A DNA stretch of 64,000 nucleotides, taken from NCBI RefSeq assembly GCF_002443155.1, contig NZ_CP023667.1, positions 868,001 to 932,000 of the forward strand, in the 5' to 3' direction. The notes under the pieces were generated by a model that had not been told where the DNA came from, did no database searches, and saw nothing but the letters and a program-made list of their open reading frames with translations. Shown piece after piece: positions 52,430 through 62,135 of the stretch. The position numbers and the translations under genes are program-made. Source of the DNA: Alcaligenes faecalis. GTDB lineage: Bacteria; Pseudomonadota; Gammaproteobacteria; Burkholderiales; Burkholderiaceae_B. Position 1 is the stretch's first letter, and each line of letters begins with the position of its first letter.

Positions 52430-53401
52430 TTAGTGTTCACTGCGAGCAGCCAGTCTTTTCGCCAGCCATGCACACACCAGTAGCTGCCACTGGTGAAACA
52501 GCATGATCGGCAAGATGATAGGCCCCACCATGGCACTGGGGAAAATCACGTTGGCAATCGGGATGCCGCTGCTCAGGCTTTTATTGGAACCACACATCAG
52601 CAGGCTGACACGGTCCTCAAAGGAAAAGCCCAGCCAGCGCCCCAGGTTCCAGGCCAGCACTTGCGCCAAGGTCAGCAGAACGGCGTTGGACAGCACAATC
52701 AGTCCCAAGGCACTCAATGGGGTGGAGGACCACAGGCCGCCCACCACCGCGCCTGAAAAGGCCGTATACACCACCAGCAGAATCGATCCCTGATCCACGA
52801 CTTTCAGCAGTTGCTGGCGCTTCATGACCCAGGCCCCGATCACGGGACGCAGCAGATGCCCGAAGACAAAGGGGAAAAACAGTTGCAGCATGATTTTCCC
52901 CACCGCTTCCAGCGACACCGTGGCCTGGGCGCTGGTGGCACCAGCCAGCATGATGCCAACCAGCAGAGGCGTGATGAACACACCCAGCAGGGTGGAGGCA
53001 GAGGCGCTGCAAATGGACACCGGCACATTGCCTCTAGCCATTGCGGTCAGCGCCACTGCAGACTGCACGGTGCTGGGCAGGCAGGCCAGAAACAGGATTC
53101 CCAGGTACAGATTGTCGGTTAGCCAGGGACGCAGCACGGCGGCCACGCCACTGCCTAGAATCGGGAAGAGCAAGAAGGTGACGGACAGAATCAGCAGGTG
53201 CAAGCGCCAGTGAGACAAGCCGCCCCAAATGGCCTCTCGTGACAGACGAGCACCATGCAGAAAGAACAGCAGGGCAATCGCAATCTGGGTGATGTGTTGA
53301 AACAGTGGCACGCCCCAACCTTGGGCGGGCAGCAGACTGGCAAGTGCAACCGTGGCAAACAGCTTCAGCAAAAACGGGTCAATCGGTAAGCGCTTGATCA
53401 T
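52430..53401 (-). CDS. Bile acid:sodium symporter (SBF)-like family transporter (323 aa)
   Basis: Ten hydrophobic segments and the SBF-like (YfeH/PF13593) layout: FLLKLFATVALASLLPAQGWG near the start, FLHGARLSREAIWGGLSHWRLHL, LACLPSTVQSAVALTAMARGN (the crossing-helix substrate region) and CGSNKSLSSGIPIANVIFPSAMVGPIILPIMLFHQWQL at the end. The substrate is unknown in bacteria, probably an organic acid. The ATG at 53401 overlaps the pdxA stop by ATGA, so the two are translationally coupled. Confidence 0.88.
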   Translation of the reverse strand: MIKRLPIDPFLLKLFATVALASLLPAQGWGVPLFQHITQIAIALLFFLHGARLSREAIWGGLSHWRLHLLILSVTFLLFPILGSGVAAVLRPWLTDNLYLGILFLACLPSTVQSAVALTAMARGNVPVSICSASASTLLGVFITPLLVGIMLAGATSAQATVSLEAVGKIMLQLFFPFVFGHLLRPVIGAWVMKRQQLLKVVDQGSILLVVYTAFSGAVVGGLWSSTPLSALGLIVLSNAVLLTLAQVLAWNLGRWLGFSFEDRVSLLMCGSNKSLSSGIPIANVIFPSAMVGPIILPIMLFHQWQLLVCAWLAKRLAARSEH

Positions 53402-54399
53402 GCTTGATGCGCGCTCATGGAAAGAGCCATACGGTAGGCATAGCCCAGGGAGGAGGCATCAGCCTTGCCCTGTCCGGCAATGTCGTACGCGGTGCCGTGG
53501 TCGACACTGGTGCGGATAAAAGGCAAGCCAACTGTCACGTTCACGCCTTCGTCCAGACCCAGCAGCTTGATGGGAATCAGCCCCTGGTCATGGTATTGGG
53601 CCACCACAATATCGAACTCTCCCTGACGAGCCCGCATGAAAATCGTATCGCCGGGCCAAGGGCCGCTGGCCTGGATGCCTTCAGCGCAGGCTTGTTCAAT
53701 AGCCGGGGTGATCTGTTCTATATCTTCCAAACCAAATTTGCCGCCTTCACCCGCGTGGGGGTTCAGGCCCGCGACGGCCACACGGGGCTTGGCGATTCCG
53801 GCCTGGGTGCAGGCCAGTTGTGCCAGTCGTATGGTTTGCAGCACGCGCTCTGTAGTAATCAGGGAAGGGACACGGGCTAGCGGTTCGTGAATGGTGACCA
53901 GAAGGGAGCGCAAATGCTCGTTGGCCAGCATCATGGCGTAGTGCTCGGTGTGGCTGCGCTCGGCCAGAATCTCGGTATGGCCGGGGGCATCGATACCGCC
54001 TTTTTGCATGGCCAGCTTGTTCAGCGGGGCAGTGACGATGGCACGGATCAGGCCAGCCTGGGCATCATCAATGGCGTGGCACAGGTATTCGTAGGCACCG
54101 CGTCCGGCCAGGGCGTGAACTTCGCCATAGGGCAGGTCTTCGGGTAGGGCTTGCCAGCGATTCAGTACCGCAATTACCCCTTTGGGCGTGCAAACGGGCT
54201 GCTCCACTTCCTCGACGTGCCAGTCTTGAGCGGCACCAATCAGTGCCAGGGCACGGCGCAGTGCGCCGGCATCACCATAAACCACGGCAGGGTGGGGCAA
54301 GCCTTCAACAATCAGGCGGGCAATAATTTCCGGGCCTATGCCAGCGGCATCGCCCATGGTAAGCCCGATGGGCTGTGCGGTACGTTTCATAGCAGTCAT
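53398..54399 (-). CDS. pdxA: 4-hydroxythreonine-4-phosphate dehydrogenase family protein, PdxA (333 aa)
   Basis: Metal- and NAD-dependent oxidative decarboxylase. Family motifs: PIGLTMGDAAGIGPEI at the start, AIVTAPLNKLAMQKGGIDAPGHTEILA, AGLNPHAGEGGKFGLED and YHDQGLIPIKLLG, with metal-binding His residues in GHTE, NPHAGE and YHDQ. In vitamin B6 synthesis it acts on 4-phosphohydroxy-L-threonine. Similar proteins (PdxA2) act on other sugar-acid phosphates, and the SBF transporter partner here makes that worth considering. ATG 54399 is chosen for a GGGGG sequence 8 bases upstream. Confidence 0.87.
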   Translation of the reverse strand: MTAMKRTAQPIGLTMGDAAGIGPEIIARLIVEGLPHPAVVYGDAGALRRALALIGAAQDWHVEEVEQPVCTPKGVIAVLNRWQALPEDLPYGEVHALAGRGAYEYLCHAIDDAQAGLIRAIVTAPLNKLAMQKGGIDAPGHTEILAERSHTEHYAMMLANEHLRSLLVTIHEPLARVPSLITTERVLQTIRLAQLACTQAGIAKPRVAVAGLNPHAGEGGKFGLEDIEQITPAIEQACAEGIQASGPWPGDTIFMRARQGEFDIVVAQYHDQGLIPIKLLGLDEGVNVTVGLPFIRTSVDHGTAYDIAGQGKADASSLGYAYRMALSMSAHQA

Positions 54400-54461
54400 T
54401 AAAAAATCCCCCACGCTGCGTCCTTGCTGTGCGTGCGCGCTTTGACGCAGCCTGGCGGTAA

Positions 54462-54488
54462 AAAAAAACCGGGTCCAGGACCCGGTTT
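54462..54488 (-). terminator. Terminator of the PhoH gene
   Basis: Minus strand: AACCGGGT pairs with ACCCGGTT around a 5-base loop, followed by a T run of about nine. It lies between phoH and pdxA. Confidence 0.88.
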
Positions 54489-54507
54489 GAGTGAGTAGAG
54501 ATTCGGT

Positions 54508-56232
54508 TTAGAGTGCGTCGCTGGCGTAATCGGCCAGACGGGAGCGCTCACCACGTTGCAAGGTAATGTGGCCTGCATGCGGCCAGCCTTTGAATCGGTC
54601 TACCACGTAGGTCAGCCCCGAACTGCCCTCGGTCAGGTAGGGCGTGTCGATCTGGGCAATATTGCCCAGGCAGACAATTTTAGTTCCTGGACCGGCGCGC
54701 GTCACCAGTGTTTTCATCTGCTTGGGCGTCAGGTTCTGGGCCTCGTCGATGATCAGGAACTTGTTCATGAAGGTACGACCCCGCATGAAGCTCAGGGATT
54801 TCACCTTGATCTTGGAGCGCACCAGTTCCATGGTGGAGTTGCGCGGAGCCTCGGTGCCTTGCGGATTGTTCAGGTTGTTGGAGGACTTGCCGGTGCCCAG
54901 GTGCAGGACTTCCAGGTTGTCTTCCAGCGCACCCATCCAGGGCTGCATTTTCTCTTCCTCGGTACCGGGCAGGAAGCCGATGTCATCTCCGACAGGCACG
55001 GTGGCACGGGTGATGATGATTTCGTTGTAGCGTTTGGTCTCCAGGGTCTGGGTCAGCGCACTGGCCAGGGCCAGCAGCGTTTTACCTGTACCGGCATGGC
55101 CCAGCAGGGAGACGAAATCAAAATCCGGGTTCATCAACAGGTTCAGGGCAAAGTTCTGTTCGCGGTTGCGAGCCGTAATGCCCCAGACGTTGTTCTTGCC
55201 GTGACTGTAGTCGCGCAAGGTGGCCAGTACCGCGGTATTGCCAGCGGTTTCGCGTACCTGGGCATACAAGGGATCGTCGCCTTCGGTAAACACGAACTGG
55301 TTGACCATGAACTGGCTGCACAGCGGCCCGCTGATGCGGTAGAAGGTGGTGCCACCCTGTTGCCAGGATTCCATGTTCTTGCCGTGCTTGGTCCAGAAAT
55401 TGTCCGGCAAGGGCATGACACCGTCATACAGCAGGTCGGAGTCATCCAGAACGTGATCGTGGCGGTAGTCTTCGGCCAGCAGGCCCAGTGCCTTGGCCTT
55501 CAGGCGCATATTGATGTCTTTGGACACCAGCACCACTTCGCGTTTGGGCATGCTCTGGGTCAGGGCATTGACCACGGCCAAAATAGCGTTGTCCGCCTTG
55601 CCCAGCGGCAGCTGGATAGGCAGGGTGGTATCCAGAGCGCTGGTCTGGAAGGTGACGGCGCCACGCGCTTCGGTATTGCCGATGCCATCCAGATTGATGG
55701 GCTTGTCCAGACCATGATCGCCCACCAGACCTTCCAGGGAGCGGCTGACCTGACGTGCATTGCGAGCCACTTCAGACAGGCCCTTTTTCTGGTGATCCAG
55801 TTCTTCCAGCACCATCATGGGCAGGAAGATGTCGTGCTCTTCAAACTTGAACAGCGAATTGGAGTCGTGCAGCAAGACGTTGGTATCCAGCACAAACAAT
55901 TTGCGCTGGGTGGGGGCCAGACGGGTGCGTTTGCTGGCTGCGCCGGCGACAGGCTTGGGAGCCTGGGCAGGGCTGTCGGCAGCGCTTTTGCTGGGAGCTG
56001 CTTTGGCCACACTGGCGGGCGCAGGCGCTGCTGCAGGGGCCGCGGGCGCCGTTTTGACGGGCGCAGGCTTTTTGGAGCGTGGCGTAGCAGCCGCTTTACT
56101 GGGGGCGGCTTGGGGGCTGGCGGGGGGAGTGTCGGGTTCGTCTAGTGGTACGGGTGGATCGGCAAGGATGACACTGTCATCTTTTTCGCTAAGCAGGGTT
56201 CCCAGCTTGGTGGGCAACGTTGGTAGCGGCAT
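54508..56232 (-). CDS. PIN-domain PhoH family ATPase (574 aa)
   Basis: A fusion of an N-terminal PIN-type ribonuclease domain (RKLFVLDTNVLLHDSNSLFKFEEHDIFLPMMVLEELDHQKKG, with acidic residues of the active site) and a C-terminal PhoH ATPase/helicase domain (Walker A LGHAGTGKTLLALA, Walker B FLIIDEAQNLTPKQMKTLVTRAG). Such proteins (PhoH2/YlaK type) unwind and cut RNA. An Ala/Pro/Lys-rich low-complexity spacer fills about residues 30-110. ATG 56232 follows AGGAG by 10 bases. It may act in toxin-antitoxin or RNA turnover; no antitoxin gene is adjacent. Confidence 0.93.
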   Translation of the reverse strand: MPLPTLPTKLGTLLSEKDDSVILADPPVPLDEPDTPPASPQAAPSKAAATPRSKKPAPVKTAPAAPAAAPAPASVAKAAPSKSAADSPAQAPKPVAGAASKRTRLAPTQRKLFVLDTNVLLHDSNSLFKFEEHDIFLPMMVLEELDHQKKGLSEVARNARQVSRSLEGLVGDHGLDKPINLDGIGNTEARGAVTFQTSALDTTLPIQLPLGKADNAILAVVNALTQSMPKREVVLVSKDINMRLKAKALGLLAEDYRHDHVLDDSDLLYDGVMPLPDNFWTKHGKNMESWQQGGTTFYRISGPLCSQFMVNQFVFTEGDDPLYAQVRETAGNTAVLATLRDYSHGKNNVWGITARNREQNFALNLLMNPDFDFVSLLGHAGTGKTLLALASALTQTLETKRYNEIIITRATVPVGDDIGFLPGTEEEKMQPWMGALEDNLEVLHLGTGKSSNNLNNPQGTEAPRNSTMELVRSKIKVKSLSFMRGRTFMNKFLIIDEAQNLTPKQMKTLVTRAGPGTKIVCLGNIAQIDTPYLTEGSSGLTYVVDRFKGWPHAGHITLQRGERSRLADYASDAL

Positions 56233-56284
56233 ATAACACGTACTCCTGGTTGTGTGCCGACCTGCAGGCCGGCACGGTAAGGTT

Positions 56285-56752
56285 TCAGGCGGCTTGCTGG
56301 ACAGCCTGTAATACAGCCTGGACGTGGCCGGGCACTTTGATGCCACGCCATTCTTGAATCAACACACCTTGGGCGTCGATCAAAAAGGTGCTGCGCTCGA
56401 TGCCACGTACCTGTTTACCGTACATGTTTTTCATTTTCATGACCCCAAACAGTTCGCACAAGCGCTCTTCGGTGTCGGCAAGCAAAGGGAAAGTCAGGGC
56501 TTGCTTGTCAATAAAACGTTCGTGCGAACCCAGCGAGTCGCGCGAAACGCCAATGATTTGCGCGCCTGCGGCCTGGAATTCAGGCAGGGCGTCGCGGAAA
56601 TTCTGGGACTCGGTGGTGCAGCCTGGCGTGTTGTCTTTGGGGTAAAAGTACAACACTGTCATTTTTCCTTTCAGGTCAGCCGCGCTGAACTCGCCCTGAG
56701 TGGAGGGCACGGAAAAGTCGGGGATAGGGGCACCAATTTGTACGGCAGTCAT
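56285..56752 (-). CDS. bcp: Peroxiredoxin, BCP/PrxQ family (155 aa)
   Basis: Thiol peroxidase that reduces hydrogen peroxide and organic peroxides. The peroxidatic Cys45 lies in NTPGCTTES. The usual resolving Cys five residues later is replaced by Gln50. A third-position Cys99 (RLCELFG) could act as resolver in the atypical 2-Cys manner; alternatively the enzyme works as 1-Cys. FYPKDNTPG and the C-terminal RSTFLIDAQGVL are standard. The start overlaps the end of the Mth938-like gene by 4 bases. Confidence 0.92.
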   Translation of the reverse strand: MTAVQIGAPIPDFSVPSTQGEFSAADLKGKMTVLYFYPKDNTPGCTTESQNFRDALPEFQAAGAQIIGVSRDSLGSHERFIDKQALTFPLLADTEERLCELFGVMKMKNMYGKQVRGIERSTFLIDAQGVLIQEWRGIKVPGHVQAVLQAVQQAA

Positions 56753-57192
56753 GCTTTTTCCTGTATCAGTAAGGCCGCGACTACTTTGCGGCCTTCAGCC
56801 ATGAGGATATTGTAGGTTCTGGCGGCAGCCTGGGTATCCATGATTTCCACACCTATGCCCCACTGCAGCATTTCCTGCGTGACAGCGGGATGCAAAAAGT
56901 GCTGGCGCTGGCCAGTACCAATCAAAATCAGTTCGGGGGCGTTGTCAGGGCGCGCCGGCGGGGCGTCATCCAGAAAAGCCATGGGGTCTTGCTTGACCGA
57001 TTCCAGTCCCGCAATCCGGCGCAGCAGCACGGCTGTCAGCTCGGAGGCGTTTTGAATGGCCAGGTCCTGAACCGGACCTTCGGGGCTAAAGAAGATGGAA
57101 TGATCGTGGTTTTGAAAGTTGATCGCCACATAATCGTCACCGTAAGCGGTGATGGCATTCATGGCTGGATTGTGTTCGCGTTGCAGTTGCAC
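56749..57192 (-). CDS. Mth938-like domain protein (DUF498) (147 aa)
   Basis: A small Mth938/Xcc1710-like fold, the group that includes the mitochondrial complex I assembly factor NDUFAF3. Recognisable elements are FSPEGPVQDLAIQNASEL, PELILIGTGQRQHFLHPAVTQEML (the family's ligand-like loop) and GVEIMDTQAAARTYNILMAEGRKVVAALL. GTG start at 57192, with GGAGAG 8 bases upstream. It is co-transcribed with the peroxiredoxin. Bacterial function is not established. Confidence 0.88.
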   Translation of the reverse strand: MQLQREHNPAMNAITAYGDDYVAINFQNHDHSIFFSPEGPVQDLAIQNASELTAVLLRRIAGLESVKQDPMAFLDDAPPARPDNAPELILIGTGQRQHFLHPAVTQEMLQWGIGVEIMDTQAAARTYNILMAEGRKVVAALLIQEKA

Positions 57193-57358
57193 GATGAGTC
57201 TCTCCGGTTTTCAGCTTCGATGATAGCGCAAAGCGCCAGTGACGATGCGGCACCTGATCTGTTTGCAGTGATTCTCAGTAAGTCAATCATGGATTAAACT
57301 CTTTGATTCACTTTTGACTTTTGGTTTGGGTCTTCGCTTTTTCTTATCAAGGAATGTC

Positions 57359-58546
57359 ATGATTCGCTTTCCGCGCATCGAGCGTTTGCCGCCTTACGTG
57401 TTCAACATTACCGGCGAGCTGAAAATGGCCGCCCGCCGTCGTGGCGAGGACATTATCGACATGTCCATGGGGAACCCGGACGGAGCGACACCGGCGCACA
57501 TCGTGGAAAAGCTGGTCGAGGCGGCCACCCGCCCGGACACTCATGGATATTCTGTCTCCAAAGGCATTCCGCGTCTGCGCCGAGCCGTGACCAATTGGTA
57601 CGAGCGCCGCTACAATGTGCACTTGGATCCTGATAGTGAAGCGATCGTTACCATCGGTTCCAAAGAAGGTCTGGCCCACTTGATGCTGGCAACGCTGGAC
57701 AAGGGCGACACTGTGCTGGTGCCCAACCCCAGCTACCCCATTCATATCTATGGTGCCGTCATTGCCGGCGCGAATATCCGTTCGGTACCCATGGTCCCAG
57801 GCGTGGATTTTTTCGAGGAAATCGAAAAAGCCGTGCGGGAGTCCATTCCCAAGCCCAAAATGATGATTCTGGGTTTTCCCAGCAATCCGACGGCCCAGTG
57901 CGTGGAACTGTCCTTTTTTGAGCGTATTGTGGCGCTGGCACGCGAGCACAATATTCTGGTGGTACATGATCTGGCCTATGCCGACATTACCTTTGACGGC
58001 TACGTGGCCCCCTCCATCATGCAGGTGGAAGGCGCGCGCGATGTAGCGGTCGAGTTTTTCACCATGAGCAAAAGCTACAATATGGCCGGCTGGCGTATTG
58101 GTTTCATGGTGGGCAACGAGTCCTTGGTCAATGCTCTGGCACGTATCAAGAGCTATCACGACTACGGCACCTTCACACCGATTCAGGTGGCCGCCATTGC
58201 GGCGCTGGAAGGGCCACAAGATTGTGTCAGCGAGGTGGTGGAGCAGTACCGCCGCCGTCGCGACGTACTGGCCAAGGGCCTGCATGAAGCAGGCTGGATG
58301 GTCGATGTCCCCAAGGCATCAATGTATATCTGGGCCAAGATTCCCGAGTTCTACAAGGACATCGGTTCGCTGGAGTTTGCCAAGCGCTTACTGAGCGATG
58401 CCAAAGTAGCCGTATCCCCCGGCATCGGCTTTGGTGAGTATGGCGACAACTATGTGCGCTTTGCGCTGATCGAAAACGAGCAACGTACCCGTCAGGCGGT
58501 ACGCGGCATCAAAGAAATGTTCCGTAAGGACGGATTTGTTCAATGA
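57359..58546 (+). CDS. alaC: Alanine transaminase AlaC-type aminotransferase (395 aa)
   Basis: Fold-type I, class I/II aminotransferase, probably glutamate-pyruvate. The PLP-binding Lys lies in [18 protein letters not shown]; other family features are [46 protein letters not shown] and the Arg in [12 protein letters not shown] that binds the carboxylate. ATG 57359 follows AAGGAATGTC. The stop overlaps the hom start by ATGA, so nitrogen transfer and threonine synthesis share one transcript. Confidence 0.93.
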   Translation: MIRFPRIERLPPYVFNITGELKMAARRRGEDIIDMSMGNPDGATPAHIVEKLVEAATRPDTHGYSVSKGIPRLRRAVTNWYERRYNVHLDPDSEAIVTIGSKEGLAHLMLATLDKGDTVLVPNPSYPIHIYGAVIAGANIRSVPMVPGVDFFEEIEKAVRESIPKPKMMILGFPSNPTAQCVELSFFERIVALAREHNILVVHDLAYADITFDGYVAPSIMQVEGARDVAVEFFTMSKSYNMAGWRIGFMVGNESLVNALARIKSYHDYGTFTPIQVAAIAALEGPQDCVSEVVEQYRRRRDVLAKGLHEAGWMVDVPKASMYIWAKIPEFYKDIGSLEFAKRLLSDAKVAVSPGIGFGEYGDNYVRFALIENEQRTRQAVRGIKEMFRKDGFVQ

Positions 58547-59841
58547 GTCCTATCAAAGTAGGTTTGCTGGGTTTGGGTGTGGTTGGCAGCGGCACCTGGA
58601 ACGTATTGAAACGCAATGCAGATGAAATCGCTCGCCGCGCCGGTCGCCGTATTGAGGTGGTCGCTATTGCTGTGCGTGACCTGGAAAAGGCACGTGCGCT
58701 GGTTGGGGACGAAGTCACCCTGACCACAGACGGCATGGATGTGGTGCGCAATCCCGAGATCGATATTGTGGTCGAGCTGGTGGGTGGCGACACCCTGGCA
58801 CGCGAGTGGGTCATGGAAGCCATTGCCCAGGGCAAGCACGTGGTTACCGCCAACAAGGCGCTGCTGGCCAAGCATGGCAACAAGATTTTTGCCGCTGCTC
58901 ACGAGCGCAGTGTCATGGTGGCGTTTGAAGCCGCTGTGGCCGGTGGTATTCCTATCATCAAGGCGATTCGCGAAGGCCTGACGGCCAACCGTATTCAGTG
59001 GCTGGCCGGCATTATCAACGGCACCACCAACTACATCCTGTCCGAAATGCGCAACCGTGGCGTCAGCTTTGCTGAAGCCTTGGCCGATGCCCAGCGCCTG
59101 GGTTACGCCGAAGCTGATCCTACTTTCGACATTGAAGGGGTGGACGCGGCGCACAAGCTGAGCCTGCTGGCCTCCCTGGCCTTCGGTATTCCGGTGCAGT
59201 TCAGCAAGGCCCACGTGGAAGGCATTACCAGCCTGGCACTGGAAGACCTGCAACACGCACAACGTCTGGGCTACAACATCAAGCTGCTGGGTATTACCCG
59301 CGCCCGTGAAGAAGGTATCGAACTGCGCGTACACCCCACCTTGGTTCCGCTGCAAAGCATGCTGGCCAATGTGCAAGGTGCCATGAACGCGGTGCTGGTG
59401 CATGGCGACGCCGTGGGCCAAACCGTGTACTACGGTGCCGGTGCCGGTGCCTTGCCAACCGCGTCGGCGGTGGTGGCCGATCTGGTGGACGTGACCCGTC
59501 TGCAAACTGCAGAACCCGAACACCGCGTGCCTTACCTGGCCTTCCAGCACAACGCCATGTCCGATACCCCCATCCTGCCTATGGATGAGGTGGTGTCCTC
59601 GTACTACCTGCGCTTGCGTGTGGACGACCGTCCTGGTGTGCTGGCTGATGTGGCCCGCATTCTGGCTCAAGCCTCGATCTCGATCGGTTCCATGTTCCAG
59701 GAACCGGCTGGCGAACAGGCCGATATCATCTTCCTGACGCACGAAGCGCGTGAAGGTGCCATCAATGGCGCAATCAGCCAGATTCAGAATCTGCCTTTTG
59801 TACAGTCTGCCGTGACCCGTTTGCGCGTGGAGAACCTGTAA
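58543..59841 (+). CDS. hom: Homoserine dehydrogenase (432 aa)
   Basis: Reduces aspartate semialdehyde to homoserine. The N-terminal NAD(P) domain is [17 protein letters not shown], with [11 protein letters not shown]; the catalytic region includes [14 protein letters not shown] and the Lys-containing [26 protein letters not shown]. The ACT domain ([33 protein letters not shown]) provides feedback regulation, usually by threonine. It overlaps both neighbours, making a tight alaC-hom-thrC operon. Confidence 0.98.
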   Translation: MSPIKVGLLGLGVVGSGTWNVLKRNADEIARRAGRRIEVVAIAVRDLEKARALVGDEVTLTTDGMDVVRNPEIDIVVELVGGDTLAREWVMEAIAQGKHVVTANKALLAKHGNKIFAAAHERSVMVAFEAAVAGGIPIIKAIREGLTANRIQWLAGIINGTTNYILSEMRNRGVSFAEALADAQRLGYAEADPTFDIEGVDAAHKLSLLASLAFGIPVQFSKAHVEGITSLALEDLQHAQRLGYNIKLLGITRAREEGIELRVHPTLVPLQSMLANVQGAMNAVLVHGDAVGQTVYYGAGAGALPTASAVVADLVDVTRLQTAEPEHRVPYLAFQHNAMSDTPILPMDEVVSSYYLRLRVDDRPGVLADVARILAQASISIGSMFQEPAGEQADIIFLTHEAREGAINGAISQIQNLPFVQSAVTRLRVENL

Positions 59842-61250
59842 TGAATTACATCTCTACCCGTGGCGGCATGAAGGCCCAGCTATTCTCGGACATCTTGCTG
59901 GAAGGCCTGGCTCCGGATGGCGGTTTGGCCATGCCAGAAAGCTACCCTCAAGTCAGTGCAGAAACGCTGGAATCCTGGCGCGCCCTGAGCTACCCCGAAC
60001 TGGCCGCCAAAGTGCTGGGCCTGTTTGTCACCGATATCCCAGCTGATGAACTGTCCGCCTTGACGGCACGTGCTTACGCACCTGGCGTGTTCGACAGCGA
60101 GCAGGTGGTACCCGTCAAGGAACTGGAACCTGGTTTCTCCTTGCTGGGCTTGTCCCAAGGTCCAACCCTGGCTTTTAAAGACATGGCCATGCAGTTCCTG
60201 GGCCAGGTTTTTGAGTACGTGCTGACACAGCGCAACAGCACCCTGAACATTGTGGGCGCCACTTCCGGCGACACAGGTTCGGCGGCTGAATACGCCTTGC
60301 GCGGCAAGCGTGGCGTCAGCGTGTTCATGCTCTCGCCCTACGGCCGCATGAGCGCTTTCCAACGCGCTCAGATGTACTCCTTGCAAGACGAAAACATCCA
60401 CAACCTGTCGGTCAAGGGTGTGTTCGATGATTGCCAGGATATCGTCAAGGCTTTGGCAGGCGATCTGGAGTTCAAATCCAAATGGCATCTGGGTGCCGTG
60501 AACTCCATTAACTGGGCACGTATTTCCGCTCAGGTGGTGTACTACTTCTGGGGTTGGCTGCGCAGCACGAACCAGGCCGGTCAAAAGGTCTCGTTTGCTG
60601 TTCCTTCGGGCAACTTTGGCAATATTCTGTCGGGTCACATTGCTCGCCAGATGGGTCTTCCTATCGCCAAGCTGGTTCTGGCCACCAATGAAAACAACGT
60701 GCTGGAAGAGTTCTTCCGCACTGGCATTTATCGTCCCCGTGGTTCCGAGCAAACTTACGCCACGTCCAGCCCGTCCATGGACATTTCCCGCGCCTCCAAC
60801 TTCGAGCGCTTTGTGTTTGACCTGCTGGGCCGTGATGGCAGCAAGGTCAAGGCATTGTGGGAACAGTTGGCTAAAGAAGGCCAGTTCGATCTGAGCGAGT
60901 ATCTGCCACGCTTCCAGGAAGAGTTCGGCTTTGTGGCTGGCGCCAGCTCGCACCAGGATCGTCTGAACACGATTGCCCAGGTAAACACGCAGTACCAGAC
61001 TCTGATCGACCCGCACACGGCAGACGCCGTCAAGGTGGCTCAGAACTTCCGCGAAGAAGGCATCCCCATGCTGGTGCTGGAAACCGCGCTGCCTGCCAAG
61101 TTCTCCGAGACGATCGAAGAAGCGATTGGTCAGCCCGCACCGGTGCCTGCGCACCTGGCCGGTCTGGCAGACTTGCCACAGAAAGTGGTGGTGATGGATT
61201 CGGATGTAGCCCAAGTACGTCGCTACATCGAGGAACACGCCCCAACCTGA
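59841..61250 (+). CDS. thrC: Threonine synthase (469 aa)
   Basis: PLP enzyme forming threonine from phosphohomoserine. The long proteobacterial form with N-terminal YISTRGGMKAQLFSDILLEGLAPDGGLAMP and the PLP Lys in GPTLAFKDMAMQFLGQVFEY. The phosphate loop ATSGDTGSAAEYALRGK and FAVPSGNFGNILSGHIARQMGLPI are clear. It overlaps the hom stop by one base (TAATG). No thrB lies here. Confidence 0.98.
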   Translation: MNYISTRGGMKAQLFSDILLEGLAPDGGLAMPESYPQVSAETLESWRALSYPELAAKVLGLFVTDIPADELSALTARAYAPGVFDSEQVVPVKELEPGFSLLGLSQGPTLAFKDMAMQFLGQVFEYVLTQRNSTLNIVGATSGDTGSAAEYALRGKRGVSVFMLSPYGRMSAFQRAQMYSLQDENIHNLSVKGVFDDCQDIVKALAGDLEFKSKWHLGAVNSINWARISAQVVYYFWGWLRSTNQAGQKVSFAVPSGNFGNILSGHIARQMGLPIAKLVLATNENNVLEEFFRTGIYRPRGSEQTYATSSPSMDISRASNFERFVFDLLGRDGSKVKALWEQLAKEGQFDLSEYLPRFQEEFGFVAGASSHQDRLNTIAQVNTQYQTLIDPHTADAVKVAQNFREEGIPMLVLETALPAKFSETIEEAIGQPAPVPAHLAGLADLPQKVVVMDSDVAQVRRYIEEHAPT

Positions 61251-61561
61251 TGCCCGCTATCTGCGCTGGCCCTGTGCTGGCGCAGCCATGGCGGCCAGGT
61301 AGTAGTTTCAAACCCCGATTTTGATATTCCTGCTGGCCTGAATGATATTCAGTTTGCTATGCAGGAAAGCAGAAATCGGGGTTTTTGCGTTTTTGGCCGG
61401 TTTTGCTGCAAGACTGGCAGGGCTGCGGTTTCGCAGCTAACTGAACTTTTTCTATCAGGCCTTCATCAAAAACACACGATATGCGGGCATGATGTCTATG
61501 GCCTTTGGTATAGGCAGATAGGCGGCTCGTCTATCGAACATAGAGAAAGGATAGAAAAGTC
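61251..61561. other. thrC-speG intergenic region with several hairpins
   Basis: 311 bases without a supported gene. It holds CTGCGC/GCGCAG (61261-61285), the 75-nt three-tier hairpin 61310-61384, and a perfect GCTGCG-GTTT-CGCAGC (61424-61439). The speG promoter must lie in the AT-rich part after about 61445, but no confident -35/-10 pair was found. Confidence 0.55.
61310..61384 (+). terminator. Elaborate nested hairpin, terminator-like
   Basis: Three stacked perfect inverted repeats: AAACCCCGATTT with AAATCGGGGTTT (12 bp), TTCCTGC with GCAGGAA (7 bp) and CTGAAT with ATTCAG (6 bp) around GAT. T-rich sequence follows (the run continues TTGCGTTTTT). It may end thrC, but it is far longer than a normal terminator. 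Confidence 0.6.
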
Positions 61562-62119
61562 ATGAGTAAAACGACTCACGTGAAATTACGCCCCCTGGAG
61601 CGCGAGGACCTGCGCTTTGTGCATTTGCTGGACAATAACGCCAGCGTGATGCGCTACTGGTTCGAGGAACCCTACGAAACCTATGGCGAGCTGGCAGCTC
61701 TGTACGATGAGCACATTCATGATCAGCGTGAGCGTCGTTTTGTGGTGGAGTGGGAAGGGCAGCCCTCCGGTGTGGTGGAGCTGGTGGAAATTGATTATGT
61801 ACACCGCCGGGCCGAGTTCCAGATCATCATTGCGCCGGAATTTCAGGGCAAGGGCATTGCCTCGCGGGCGACCAAGCTGGCTATCGAGTACGGCTTTGGG
61901 GTGCTGAACCTGTACAAGATTGTGCTGATTGTGGATAAGGAAAACCACAAGGCCATTCACATTTATCAGAAGTTTGGTTTCCAGGTGGAAGGCGAGCTCA
62001 AACACGAGTTCTTCATTAACGGCCAGTACCGGGACGTGGTGCGTATGTGTTTGTTCCAGCAAGAGTTTCTGGCGGCTCATAAGCCCGCGCAGACGTTGCT
62101 GACACCGTCGGCGCAGTAG
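61562..62119 (+). CDS. speG: Spermidine N-acetyltransferase SpeG (185 aa)
   Basis: GNAT enzyme that acetylates spermidine or spermine, relieving polyamine excess. The full SpeG pattern is present: [19 protein letters not shown], the acidic polyamine-binding stretch [32 protein letters not shown], acetyl-CoA motif [21 protein letters not shown] and [25 protein letters not shown]. The start ATG has AAGGA about 11 bases upstream. A variable 15-residue tail ends it. Confidence 0.94.
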   Translation: MSKTTHVKLRPLEREDLRFVHLLDNNASVMRYWFEEPYETYGELAALYDEHIHDQRERRFVVEWEGQPSGVVELVEIDYVHRRAEFQIIIAPEFQGKGIASRATKLAIEYGFGVLNLYKIVLIVDKENHKAIHIYQKFGFQVEGELKHEFFINGQYRDVVRMCLFQQEFLAAHKPAQTLLTPSAQ

Positions 62120-62135
62120 TGCTCAGCCGTGGCCC

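Noticed and set aside
54556..56145. 529-codon plus-strand frame opposite phoH
   Set aside because: Gly/Gln-rich shadow; the opposite strand carries intact PIN and PhoH motifs.
61359..61565. Small plus-strand frame between thrC and speG
   Set aside because: Starts inside the long hairpin, no ribosome-binding site, and overlaps the speG start.
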